Shown in pieces: positions 41,991 to 52,000 of a stretch of DNA of 64,000 nt (positions are counted from its first letter, which is position 1; each line of letters begins with the position of its first letter). The notes below the pieces were generated by a model. It saw only the letters and a list, made by a program, of their open reading frames with translations, was not told the origin of the DNA and did not search any database. Origin of the DNA: FEN-1279 sp964400285. Lineage in GTDB: Bacteria > Bacteroidota > Ignavibacteria > Tepidaquicellales > Tepidaquicellaceae. The DNA lies in the NCBI GenBank assembly GCA_964400285.1, contig CAYNTK010000009.1:1-64000 (forward strand). The letters are read 5' to 3'. A program made the translations under genes and the position numbers.

Positions 41991-43085
41991 TTAATTTATT
42001 TTAATTGCTAACAATGTCATATCATCCGCCTGATTTACTCCGTTAGAGTAATTTTTTACACTTTCAATAATTTTGTTGCAAATATCTTTTGCGGATAAAT
42101 TGTAATTTTCTTCTATTACTTTTTTAAGTCTATCATCACCAAATTGTTCTTCTTTCTGATTAAAATATTCCGTTACCCCATCGGTATAATACAAAAGTAA
42201 ACTATCGCCATCGAGATTAATATAGGCTTCTTTATATTTGAAATCACGTATACCCCCAATTATAAATCCGTCAGTTTTTAATTCTTCGAACGATTTTGTT
42301 TTTGAATTGTAAAAAAGAGGAGGATTGTGCCCTGCGTTTACATATCTTAAAGACTTTTTTTCACTGTTGTACACAGAATAGAAAAACGTAGCAAACTTAC
42401 TTCCATCCGTAGATTCGCACATAAGTTTATTTATCTTATCCATAAATATTTTCAAATCATCGTTATATATTATTGCATTGCTCCTTACGAAACCGACCAG
42501 TCCTGCCATTAGTAAAGCAGAAGATAAACCATGTCCCGCTATGTCTCCGATTGCAAAAGCTGTTTCGCTTTGATTGATTCGGAAGTAATCATAATAATCT
42601 CCCCCCACAGCATCCGCAGGCTTGCAAAAACCATAATAATCTACACCATTTATTTCAGGCTGTACCTGTGGAAATAATTTTTGCTGAACCTCTTTTGCAA
42701 TTTCGAATTCCCTTGAAATCTTTTGCCTTTCTGCTTCTTCGCGATTTCGAATGGCTTTTTTTAATGATGATACGGAGAAAATTAATATTGTGAAAAATGA
42801 AAATTCGACAACGATATTCCAGATTAAATAAGAATATTTAATTTCTGTTTCCCTTAAATAAAACGCATCTAAAAACATCGGAACCAAACAACAAAAACAT
42901 AGCAAAAATCCATACCATTTTCCTGTAAACCAAACAATAAAAAGAATAGGAATTACATAAAATATATAAAAAGAAAAATCGGTTCCCGTAAAATAATCGA
43001 GAAATCCGAAAATCATCACAACAAAAAGTGATATAATAAAAATTAAAAAATTTGGTAGTTTTTCGATTTTAATTACAAGATTCAT
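41991..43085 (-). CDS. Membrane SpoIIE/PP2C-type serine phosphatase
   Basis: A 364-aa protein with four membrane helices at about 14-108, a short coiled coil, and a PPM-type phosphatase domain at about 150-364. The metal-binding acidic motifs are visible: GGDYYDYF, FAIGDIAGHGLSSAL, YYTDGVTEYFN and ADDMTLLAI. Such RsbU-like proteins dephosphorylate anti-sigma-factor antagonists in partner-switching pathways. No anti-sigma factor or STAS gene is adjacent. The N-terminal membrane region probably senses or localises the enzyme. Confidence 0.93.
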   Translation of the reverse strand: MNLVIKIEKLPNFLIFIISLFVVMIFGFLDYFTGTDFSFYIFYVIPILFIVWFTGKWYGFLLCFCCLVPMFLDAFYLRETEIKYSYLIWNIVVEFSFFTILIFSVSSLKKAIRNREEAERQKISREFEIAKEVQQKLFPQVQPEINGVDYYGFCKPADAVGGDYYDYFRINQSETAFAIGDIAGHGLSSALLMAGLVGFVRSNAIIYNDDLKIFMDKINKLMCESTDGSKFATFFYSVYNSEKKSLRYVNAGHNPPLFYNSKTKSFEELKTDGFIIGGIRDFKYKEAYINLDGDSLLLYYTDGVTEYFNQKEEQFGDDRLKKVIEENYNLSAKDICNKIIESVKNYSNGVNQADDMTLLAIKIN

Positions 43086-43206
43086 CTTTATACTTTATTT
43101 TTATAATTAAATTTCTGAATTTACCACTAATATATCCTTAATACCGAAACTTTAAAGAATTAAAACCGTCTTAAAATAATAAATAAAAACCTAAAAAATA
43201 ATTCCT

Positions 43207-44976
43207 ATGAAAAACCGACTTATTTATTTCTGCTTGATATTAATTTTAATTTTCTCTTTAAATGCAAATGCACAGGAAAATATAAATCTTGACGGCTATG
43301 AACAATACGTAGAAAATGCGATGAAAGACTGGAAAGTTCAGGGATGTGCTGTTGCTATTGTTAAAAACGGTAAAATAGTATATACAAAAGGCTTTGGCTT
43401 GAGAGATGTTAAAAATAATTTACCCGTAACTCCAAATACATTATTTGCAATCGGCTCCTGTTCAAAAGCATTTACCGCAGCATCTATTTGTCTTCTTGTT
43501 GATGAAGGAAAAATAGATTTCGATAAACCCGTGATTTCTTATTATCCGAATTTCAGAATGCAGGATGATTATGTCTCGAATCATATAACCGTAAGGGATT
43601 TACTCTGCCATCGCTCAGGATTGCCGAGGCACGACTTTGCCTGGTATGGTGCGGATATTTTATCGAGAAAAGATATTGTTGATGCCCTGCGTTTTCTTGA
43701 ACCTAGCAAAGGATTCAGAGAGGTGTGGCAGTATCAAAACATTATGTTTACAACAGCAGGATATTTAGTAGAAGTGATATCGGGTGAAAAATGGGAAAAC
43801 TTTGTAACAAAAAGTATTTTTGAACCACTTGAAATGAAATCGTCGAATTTTTCCGTAAACGATATGCAGAAATCATCTGACTATGCAAAACCCTATGATG
43901 AAAGAAAAGATGTTGTCACGGAAATTCCTTACAGAAATCTCGATAATATGGGTCCCGCAGGCTCGATAAATTCAAACGTAACCGATATGGCAAACTGGCT
44001 GATTATGCAGATTAACGGAGGAAAATTCAACGGCAAACAAGTTATTTCCGATGGTTCACTTAGACAAACCCAGACTCCGCAAATGGTTGTGCCGAGCGCG
44101 GTTACGGACGAAGTATTTTACAACTCCTACGGCATGGGCTGGATGATTACGTCTTACCGCGGACACCTGAGAGTGGAACACGGGGGAAACATTGACGGGT
44201 TTTCGGCTTCAACCTGCTTTTTCCCGAAAGACAGTATAGGAATCGTTGTACTTACCAATATGAACAGCACTTCTTTAACTTCCATAGCAAGAAATTTTGC
44301 AGTAGATAAATTACTTGGTCTAAGTGAAATCGACTGGAATAAAAAATTACTTGGCGATGTATCGAAATCGAAAGAGTTAAAGAAAGAATCCGAAGACAAA
44401 AAAGACCCAAACAAAGTCGAAGGTACGGAACCATCCCATCCGTTGAAATCCTATGCCGGGAAATTCGAACACCCCGCTTATGGGACTATCGAAATTACTT
44501 TTAACAACGATATTCTATCGGCAGACTTCCACTCAATGAAAGCGGAATTGAAACATTATCATTACGATATATTTGAAACCGTTGAAAACGACATTATTCC
44601 AAACTTAAAAATCACTTTTTATACAAATATAAAAGGCGAAATTAATAAAATCTCAATTCCGCTTCAACCCGACGTAAAGGATATCGAATTTAAAAGAACA
44701 GTAGAAAAAAAGGAAGTAGGAAAATCTCTTCTTGAAAAATATGTAGGCGAATATGATATAATGGAAACGATTACCAAAGTAAGTATAAGAGGGGAAAAGA
44801 CGCTTGTGTTAACGGTTCCCGGGCAACCGGACTATGAATTAATTCCAACGGGAGAAAACGAATTTAATATAAAAGACCTTGAAGGATTCAGTGTAAAGTT
44901 TACCGAGGTATCGGGAAAAATCACAGAGCTTATTTTCAATCAACCTAACGGAGTATTCACGGCGAAAAGGAAGTAA
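43207..44976 (+). CDS. Serine hydrolase (class C beta-lactamase family), exported
   Basis: A 589-aa exported enzyme. The signal peptide ends at ANAQ (residue 23). The beta-lactamase/D-peptidase domain shows SCSK (Ser84, Lys87), YQN near 177 and HGG near 325, the three catalytic motifs of the family. A C-terminal extension of about 200 residues includes a DUF3471-like beta domain (LKSYAGKFEHPAYGTIEI, then LLEKYVGEYDIM), so it has two such repeats. Esterase, peptidase or lactamase activity is possible; antibiotic resistance cannot be inferred. It is divergent from the phosphatase gene. Confidence 0.92.
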   Translation: MKNRLIYFCLILILIFSLNANAQENINLDGYEQYVENAMKDWKVQGCAVAIVKNGKIVYTKGFGLRDVKNNLPVTPNTLFAIGSCSKAFTAASICLLVDEGKIDFDKPVISYYPNFRMQDDYVSNHITVRDLLCHRSGLPRHDFAWYGADILSRKDIVDALRFLEPSKGFREVWQYQNIMFTTAGYLVEVISGEKWENFVTKSIFEPLEMKSSNFSVNDMQKSSDYAKPYDERKDVVTEIPYRNLDNMGPAGSINSNVTDMANWLIMQINGGKFNGKQVISDGSLRQTQTPQMVVPSAVTDEVFYNSYGMGWMITSYRGHLRVEHGGNIDGFSASTCFFPKDSIGIVVLTNMNSTSLTSIARNFAVDKLLGLSEIDWNKKLLGDVSKSKELKKESEDKKDPNKVEGTEPSHPLKSYAGKFEHPAYGTIEITFNNDILSADFHSMKAELKHYHYDIFETVENDIIPNLKITFYTNIKGEINKISIPLQPDVKDIEFKRTVEKKEVGKSLLEKYVGEYDIMETITKVSIRGEKTLVLTVPGQPDYELIPTGENEFNIKDLEGFSVKFTEVSGKITELIFNQPNGVFTAKRK

Positions 44977-45037
44977 TAGCTAATTATAAGAGTTTAAGAT
45001 TGATAAAAATTATTATTTAAAAAGCATATATAAATAT

Positions 45038-45059
45038 ACCCACGGATAAATCCATGGGT
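45038..45059 (-). terminator. Possible terminator of the ferritin gene
   Basis: ACCCA-C-GGAT and ATCC-A-TGGGT pair with one mismatch and a short loop, 15 bases past the ferritin stop. On the - strand, A/T-rich sequence follows without a long T run. Confidence 0.4.
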
Positions 45060-45073
45060 AAAGATTATCATAT

Positions 45074-45583
45074 TTATGCAGTCGCAGGTGGAGTGAATAC
45101 GCGGGCGGCGAGTTCTGTGTCAAGCATCAGAAGTCCCTGTCCTTCGCCTTTGATGATTTTTAGTTTTGCTAGAATTTTTGAAACAGTTGCCTCTTCTTCT
45201 ACCTGCTCATCCACAAACCATTTTAGGAAACTTGCAGATGCGTGGTCGTTTTCTTTTATCGCCAGAGTCAGTAAATCGTTTATTGATTTTGTTACGAATT
45301 TTTCGTGTTCGAGAGTCTTTTCGTAAACTTCGACAATTGATTTAAAATCTACTTCAGGTCCGGCGATTGGTTTTAAAACCACCTTCCCTCCGCAATCGGT
45401 TACGAAATTAAACATTTTCATAGCATGGAAATGCTCTTCCTGAGTTTGAACCATAAAGAAATTTGCAAATCCGTCTAAATCCTGCGAATAGCAGTATGCC
45501 GCCATCGAAAGATAAAGATACTCGGAATATAACTCTTTATTTATTTGCTCGTTAAAAGCGTCCTGAAGCTTTTGTGTCATCAT
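45074..45583 (-). CDS. ftnA: Ferritin
   Basis: A 169-aa non-heme ferritin that stores iron in 24-mers. The ferroxidase ligands are in place: the helix with NKELYSEYLYLSMA (Glu), the pair EEHFHAMKMF (Glu, Glu, His), EHEKFVTKSI (Glu), and the later WFVDEQVEEE. The length is typical of FtnA. The ATG at 45583 is followed directly by a second ATG, and AAAGGAT stands 8-9 bases upstream. Part of that leader (13 bases, 45591-45603 on the + strand) is identical to the one before the ferritin-like gene at 10720. Confidence 0.95.
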   Translation of the reverse strand: MMTQKLQDAFNEQINKELYSEYLYLSMAAYCYSQDLDGFANFFMVQTQEEHFHAMKMFNFVTDCGGKVVLKPIAGPEVDFKSIVEVYEKTLEHEKFVTKSINDLLTLAIKENDHASASFLKWFVDEQVEEEATVSKILAKLKIIKGEGQGLLMLDTELAARVFTPPATA

Positions 45584-45685
45584 GATTTTAATCCTTTAAT
45601 AATTTTTAATATTTGAATATTATTTAATTGTAGTTTTATTAATACATTAACAAATTATTAAATATATTAGTTTTTATATATGATA

Positions 45686-47791
45686 TTAATTTTCTGAAAA
45701 TGTAATGTTAAAAAGAACATCGGAAAAAGCTATTTTATCTACTACATCCATACCTTCGACAACTTCTCCAAAAATCGTGTATCTTCCGTCGAGATGGTAA
45801 TGAGGTGAATGCATTATAAAAAATTGGCTTCCTTCTGTATCTGGACCCTCCGATGCCATTCCAAACATTCCTCTCTCATAATGCAGGGGAGAAAATTCCG
45901 AACGAATAGAATAATCAGGTCCTCCGTAACCCGTGTTCTGCGGGTCACCGCCCTGTATTACAAAATTTGGTACAACACGCGGAAATGTTGTATTATCATA
46001 AAATTTCTTTTCAGCAAGTTTTATGAAATTTACAACTGTAAAAAGTGCAACTTCTGGTAGCAATTTTATCTTTATATTTCCTTTTTCTGTTTTTAATGTT
46101 GCAAATTTTTTCTTATCTAATGATTTAATAAACTCCCAATCGAAATCGGTTCTATATGTAGTTTTAAAAGTGTAATCTATCCCCGTTATTTTTTTCAGTG
46201 AGTTTGCAGATGCTTTGCATATATCATAATTCTTTGAATTAAGATTTTCTTTTAAAACGCTTTCTGCCTCTATCATTTTTAATTCGCCGAATTCATTTAT
46301 GAAAAGGAGCATTGCATCTTTATCTTTTGGGTACGAAAGCTCTTTGTAATCCATTAGCAAAACCATTTTAATATTATTTCTTAAACCGAAATATATGGAA
46401 TCGTTTAACGCAGTAAAGCAAGCGTCCAGAATAGACGGGTCTTTAGATGCAGTGAAATTTGTAAGTATAAGCATTATTTTTTCCTGATTTTTTTGGTCTA
46501 CTTTGTTTTTCAGAGTCGAAAGTACTTCCACGTATGCCCTGTAAACCCTTGCCAGTGTTGCATCCTGTACCATATCACCGAATTCTTGTTTGTGTAGTTT
46601 GTTGTATCTTTGAACTCGCTTTCCAATTGAATCGGTAAGTTCATTATATACCATTCCGTCTTTAAAAAACTGGAAACTTTTTATTATATAAGGAATTAAA
46701 TCTTCATTTTCGGTTTCGTACATTTTATGCAAAAGAATATCTTTTACGTCATCTTTAAATATTGTTCCATAAGTAAGAATAGCTTCGCACTTATCCTGCC
46801 ACTCTACGGCTTTATCCGGAGGGAAAAACCACTCAAGCCTGTCTTTAATCGTTTGTAAATTTTGATTTGGTTGATTAAGCTCTGAAAAAAGTAATGCCGT
46901 AATACGAAATGCCGTATGCCTGACATTCGGATTTGCATCATCATATCTGAATGTAATCGCATTTACAAGTTTTTCGTCGAGAACCGCTTCACTTGTTTTT
47001 TTGTAAAGAGGTAATGAATTCAAAATATTTACTTTTACTTTCCAATCTTCTTCCTTGTCGAGCGATGTTAAAACATAGCTAATATCATTTATATCTGCAA
47101 TGTAACCCAAAGCCGAAAAAGCCCACATACGAATATAAGCGTCCTGATTTTTAGTGAGAGCAAGAATATCGTCGTGGATGGGTGTGAGCAATGTTTTATT
47201 TCTTGTTCGAAAAAGTCCGTATGCAGCATATCTCAATATTTCCAAATCCGAAGAAGTTATTAATATATTTTTAAGAAAATTTACAGCTTCAGCGGTTCTT
47301 ATGTTTTTTAATGCAAATCTCGCAACGGAAAGCGCCATTGCTTTAACAACTGTTTTATCATCGCTGCCGAGATTTAAAACTGAATTTAGTGAATTTTCAT
47401 CACCCACTTTTCCGAGAGCATCTAATATAACACTTAAGACGAATGGATTGGTTTCGGAATTCAAAGCTTTAATTAAATACTCCTTCGACTTTTCGCAGGG
47501 TATTTGCCCGAGTGCGAATGCGGCTGCGGATTTTTTATTTTCGCTATGAGTGGAAATTAAAACTCCCGCAATCTCTTCGACCGTGTTTGAGTCCGCTATG
47601 TTAGCAAGTGCATAGAGAGCTTTAATTACAAGTTCGGTGTTCTTTGAATCGAGATATTTTATTAGCTCTCTATTTTTTCCGAGCGAGCGTGTATCTTGAT
47701 AAATATATATTTGTTTTTCGGCCTCGGAGAAATCCTGAGCAAACAGGTTAATGGAAAATAAAAAAAGGAAAATGGCGAATATTTTATTCAT
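45686..47791 (-). CDS. Exported HEAT-repeat protein with C-terminal cyclophilin domain
   Basis: A 701-aa two-part protein. After a signal peptide (residues 1-18, ending LFAQ), about 500 residues form HEAT/armadillo-like helical repeats (ALANIADSNTVEEIAGVL, FALGQIPCEKSKEYLIKAL types). Residues about 550-701 are a peptidyl-prolyl cis-trans isomerase of the cyclophilin family, with FPRVVPNFVIQGGDPQNTG, GMASEGPDTEGSQFFI and HLDGRYTIFGEV, all active-site marks. It is probably a periplasmic folding factor whose HEAT part binds clients. The fusion is unusual enough to note but is seen in this phylum by inference only. Confidence 0.9.
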   Translation of the reverse strand: MNKIFAIFLFLFSINLFAQDFSEAEKQIYIYQDTRSLGKNRELIKYLDSKNTELVIKALYALANIADSNTVEEIAGVLISTHSENKKSAAAFALGQIPCEKSKEYLIKALNSETNPFVLSVILDALGKVGDENSLNSVLNLGSDDKTVVKAMALSVARFALKNIRTAEAVNFLKNILITSSDLEILRYAAYGLFRTRNKTLLTPIHDDILALTKNQDAYIRMWAFSALGYIADINDISYVLTSLDKEEDWKVKVNILNSLPLYKKTSEAVLDEKLVNAITFRYDDANPNVRHTAFRITALLFSELNQPNQNLQTIKDRLEWFFPPDKAVEWQDKCEAILTYGTIFKDDVKDILLHKMYETENEDLIPYIIKSFQFFKDGMVYNELTDSIGKRVQRYNKLHKQEFGDMVQDATLARVYRAYVEVLSTLKNKVDQKNQEKIMLILTNFTASKDPSILDACFTALNDSIYFGLRNNIKMVLLMDYKELSYPKDKDAMLLFINEFGELKMIEAESVLKENLNSKNYDICKASANSLKKITGIDYTFKTTYRTDFDWEFIKSLDKKKFATLKTEKGNIKIKLLPEVALFTVVNFIKLAEKKFYDNTTFPRVVPNFVIQGGDPQNTGYGGPDYSIRSEFSPLHYERGMFGMASEGPDTEGSQFFIMHSPHYHLDGRYTIFGEVVEGMDVVDKIAFSDVLFNITFSEN

Positions 47792-48109
47792 AAACCAAAA
47801 TTTAAATATTGAACTTTAAAAATAAAACTACATATTAAACCTAAAAGAATACTTTATAACCTTATAACTTTATAAACCTTTTAACTGTAGTGTGACTCTC
47901 TTCATATTATTTATATATAATGATTAAAAAAAGGGAAAATTTAATTGTTAAAAATCAAATAATATTAATAGTTTATGAAATTTTTTTGTCTAAGTTATTG
48001 TTAATATTTTTACTTCTAAAAAATTGGATAGATGTTCTTATGGTACTGTTAAATTTTTAGATAATTCATTTTATTGTAATTTTATTTATTTTACGGATAT
48101 TACTATTCT
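47792..48109. other. 318-bp intergenic region before the ACIII-oxidase cluster
   Basis: Divergent between the HEAT-cyclophilin gene and actA. Positions 47851-47886 hold four degenerate 9-mers (ACTTTATAA, CCTTATAAC and two more). The remaining about 220 bases must contain the actA promoter, but I find no full TTG-N19/21-TAnnTTTG match. No gene or RNA is evident. Confidence 0.5.
47851..47886. repeat. Degenerate period-9 repeat array
   Basis: Four 9-mers with the shape of ACTTTATAA and CCTTATAAC. The same unit family, in the reverse sense, occurs at 3919-3945 and 48962-48997, and in this sense at 40252-40278. Confidence 0.5.
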
Positions 48110-48691
48110 ATGAAAAAACATTTACTGGATTACAATTTAAAAGTACGGTTACCAATCATTGTCTTCACGGCAGTGCTGGCATTTACGATAACTTATTATG
48201 CTTCTTATGCCGAGCGTAACGGAATAGGTTACTCTCCCGAACAGCCAATTAAGTTTTCTCATAAACTTCACGCGGGAGATATGCAGATAGATTGTAAGTA
48301 TTGCCATACAGGCGTAGATAAATCCAGAACGGCAAGTGTCCCTTCTGCTGATATTTGTATGAACTGTCATACGGTTGCAAGGGCAGACAAACCGGAAATA
48401 GTAAAGCTGGTGAAATATTATAACGAAAAGAAACCTATCGAGTGGAAACGAATCCATAAAGTTCCTGATTTTGCGTATTTTAACCACAGTGTTCATGTTA
48501 ACAAAGGAATAGATTGTGCCGATTGTCATGGAGAAGTAAAACAAATGGAACAGGTTACACAGGTAAATTCTTTTACAATGGGTGCTTGCCTTACCTGTCA
48601 TAGAAAGCCGGAGCAGAAGATTTCGAACTATGAACAAATTAAGGGTAATTTGAAAAAAGGACCCGAGTATTGTGCGGCGTGTCACAGATGA
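48110..48691 (+). CDS. actA: Alternative complex III subunit ActA (pentaheme cytochrome c)
   Basis: A 193-aa membrane-anchored multiheme cytochrome. One N-terminal helix (12-30) is followed by five CxxCH sites, starting at Cys62, 83, 136, 160 and 188. His residues such as those in FSHKLH and FNHSVHV are candidate axial ligands. ActA is the periplasmic heme subunit that passes electrons from quinol oxidation toward a cytochrome c or oxidase. It opens the cluster of 14 respiratory genes on this strand. Confidence 0.95.
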   Translation: MKKHLLDYNLKVRLPIIVFTAVLAFTITYYASYAERNGIGYSPEQPIKFSHKLHAGDMQIDCKYCHTGVDKSRTASVPSADICMNCHTVARADKPEIVKLVKYYNEKKPIEWKRIHKVPDFAYFNHSVHVNKGIDCADCHGEVKQMEQVTQVNSFTMGACLTCHRKPEQKISNYEQIKGNLKKGPEYCAACHR

Positions 48692-48764
48692 TAATAATAA
48701 ATAATGATTAATAAAAGCAAAGAACATATTAAAAATATTTATAAATTTTAATTAAATAAAAGTT

Positions 48765-48959
48765 TTGGAAAAGGCAAAAAATAATAAGGTAAGTAGAAAA
48801 AAATTCATTTTTTATTCCAGTTTAATTTTTGTGGGAATATATGGATTGTTTAAAATCCCGATGAAGATTTTTGGAAAGAAAGAGAGAGAAAAGTTTTTTA
48901 GCGGTGGACACGAGGAAATTAAGTTTGAGAAAAATCCTGAATCGGTGAAGAGAAGTTAA
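48765..48959 (+). CDS. Small membrane protein between actA and actB
   Basis: A 64-aa protein with a basic N-terminus, one probable membrane helix at about 15-33 (FYSSLIFVGIYGLF) and a charged tail. It starts at a TTG, as does actB, and both starts read TTGGAAAA followed by A-rich codons. The basic SRKKF before the helix slightly resembles the actB Tat motif SRRKF, so it could be a small ACIII accessory subunit or a remnant of a duplicated actB start. I do not recognise a family. It is accepted because it is in order, co-directional and fully open. Confidence 0.55.
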   Translation: MEKAKNNKVSRKKFIFYSSLIFVGIYGLFKIPMKIFGKKEREKFFSGGHEEIKFEKNPESVKRS

Positions 48960-48961
48960 GG

Positions 48962-48997
48962 GTTTGTAAAGTTCATAAGGTTTATAAAATTATAAAG
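48962..48997. repeat. Degenerate period-9 repeat array
   Basis: Four 9-mers, such as GTTTGTAAA and GTTCATAAG, in the gap between the 64-aa gene and actB. They are the reverse complement sense of the array at 47851. Confidence 0.55.
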
Positions 48998-49051
48998 ATA
49001 TTCAGATTATTATTTAAAGAAAATTATTCTTGTACACTAAAGTAAAATTTT

Positions 49052-52000
49052 TTGGAAAAAGAAAAAAATAAATTAGAGAAAGATTACTGGCGGGGATTTA
49101 AGGAATTATACAAAGACCCTGAATTTGAAAAAGCTAAAGAAAATGAGTTCGCAAGTGAAATCGTCGAATCTTCAGGTTTAGCCGGGCTTTCGGGTATGTC
49201 GCGAAGAAAGTTTCTTGCTTTGTTCACTGCTTCTGCGGCATTTGCCGCAGCCGGTTGTTCTGATTACAGAGATAAAGGGGCAATCGTTCCCTATAATAAA
49301 AAGCCCGAAGAAATTACCCCGGGAGTGCCGAACTGGTATGCTTCTACCTGTATGCTCTGTCCGAATGCTTGCGGAATTTTAATCAAGACAAGGGAAGGAA
49401 GACCAATTAAAGTTGATGGTAACCCCGACCATCCGATAAGCAAGGGAAAAATTTGTGCAAAAGGTCAGGCAGGAATATTAAATTTGTACGACCCGGAGAG
49501 ATTAAAAGAACCGAAATTTAACACAGGTAATGGTAATATTGTTTCTACGAGTTGGGAATCTGCTGACGAAAAAATAATTGCCGAATTAAAAAATCTTTCT
49601 TCAAGCGGAAAAGAAATTGCTTTAATAACTCACTCACTTATTTCCCCATCTCAGAAAAAATTATTCGACGACTTTATTTCTACTTACCCGACAACAAAAA
49701 TCTATTCGTATGAATTGACCAACGATGTAAATTATAAAAATGCATTTAAGAAATCTTATGGGACAGATCTTATTCCTTCGGTTAAATTAGATGAAGCAAA
49801 AATAATTTTATCGCTTGAATCCGATTTTCTTGGGAACGAAGGTAACGCAATAGAAAATGCGAGACTATATGCTCAAGGTAGGGATGTTTTTTCTAAAAAG
49901 GAATTTAACCGTTTGTATGCTGTTGAGGGTGCGATGAGTTTAACCGGCGTAAATGCAGATTACAGAATAAGACTTAGAACCGATGCGATAGAAGAATTTG
50001 TAATGTGTTTGTTGAATGAACTGATAATAGAGAAAAAAGTTTCTGCTTATAGTAGCAATGGTGCGGTTGTTGGTAAAATTAAAGATTATAAATTAGACGA
50101 CTTTGTAAAGAAAAATAAATTAAGTGAAAAAATAATTAAAACCCTTGTTGATGATTTTGTGAAAAACCAGGGTGAGTCTTATGTTTCAGCAGGGCTTAAA
50201 CTTCCGGAATCTACACATATAGCAATAAATTTACTCAACGAAGTACTCGATGCTTCTAAATTGTATTCTAAAGAATCGATTAATCAAACGATGCTGCCAT
50301 TGAGTCAAAAGAGCGATATCGAGAACCTTGTTTCGAGAATGCAGTCCGGTAATATTGGAATGGTTATACATTTTGATACTAACCCTGTTTTTCATTTTTC
50401 AAAAGATTATAACTATACCGAAGCACTGAAAAAAGTTACCACTGTAGTGACAATGACCGAAAACGTAACAGAAACATCTTCGGTAAGTAATTATATCCTT
50501 GCTATTAATCACAATTTTGAAAGTTGGGGAGATTACAAGACACGTTCAGGATTTTATAGTTTACAGCAACCTGTAATTGCTCCGCTTTACAAGACGAGAC
50601 AGAAAGAAGCAATTTTACTTTACTGGATTAACGGTGGAAAAGAAGCGTTTACAGAGAATTTATATTTGAATTATTTAAAATCTAATTGGGAAAAATCAAT
50701 TTACCCGACACTGAATTTAAAAGTAGATTTTAAAACATTCTGGAATCTTGCATTGCACGATGGAGTGGTAAACTTCAATGAAAAAGTAAACGAAAATTTT
50801 TCTTTTAAAGCAGAGGCATTTACATCGATTTCGGGACCTGTAAAAACGAGCAAAGATTTTGTAGTAATTCTTCGTGACTCATATTATCTGGGTGACGGAA
50901 GGTTGGCGAACAATGGCTGGTTGCAGGAGTTACCGCATCCTGTCTCTAAAATAGTATGGGACAACTATGCGGCAATTTCACCTGCAACTGCCATGGTTTT
51001 AAACTTGAATTCAAATGATTTAATTGATTTAACAGCCGGCGGAAAATCGTTAAAGCTGCCCGTATTTATTCAACCGGGAATGGCAGATGACGTTGTTGCA
51101 GTTGAGCTTGGATACGGAAGAAAAAAAATTGGAGTAGTTGGCCAGAATGCAGGCTTTGACGCTGTTCAATTAATTTCTAAAAAAGCTCCTATATCAGAAT
51201 GGTTATATAACGACGGCAAGATTTCAAAGGCGGGAGGAACTTATGAACTTGTCTCCACTCAGGAACATTACCCCATTGATGAAAAGAGATATAACGATAT
51301 TCACCTGAAAAGAGAAATTATTCAGGAAGGCACTTACGAGGAATACAAAAAGAATCCGAAATTTTTTAAGGAAGAGAAAAAACATACCGTACTTTTTAAT
51401 ATAAACGAAGGACATGAATACACAGGAACTAAATGGGCGATGTCGATTGACTTAAACAAATGTATCGGTTGTAACGGATGTGTTGTCGCGTGTAACGTGG
51501 AGAATAATATTCCCGTAGTAGGAAAAGAGCAGGTTGGCAAAAACAGGGAAATGCATTGGATTCGATTGGATAGGTATTACGGCGGGCATTCGGATGATCC
51601 AAGGGTAAGCTTCCAGCCGATGCTTTGCCAGCATTGCGATAATGCACCCTGCGAAAATGTCTGTCCCGTTGCCGCGACCAATCACAGTCCGGACGGCCTG
51701 AACCAGATGGCTTATAACAGGTGTGTGGGAACAAGATATTGTGCTAATAACTGTCCTTATAAAGTAAGAAGATATAATTACTTTAATTACAGGGATAATT
51801 ATGCCGATGCTTACCAGCAGAAGCAGCCGATAAGTTTACTTTTCAACCCCGAAGTAACAGTACGCTCGAGAGGCGTGATGGAGAAGTGTACGTTCTGTGT
51901 TCAAAGAATAATGGACGAAAGGCAACACGCTACACAAGAGGGTAGAGAAATAAACGGGGATAAGGTATTAACGGCTTGCCAGGAAGCATGTCCGTCGAGC

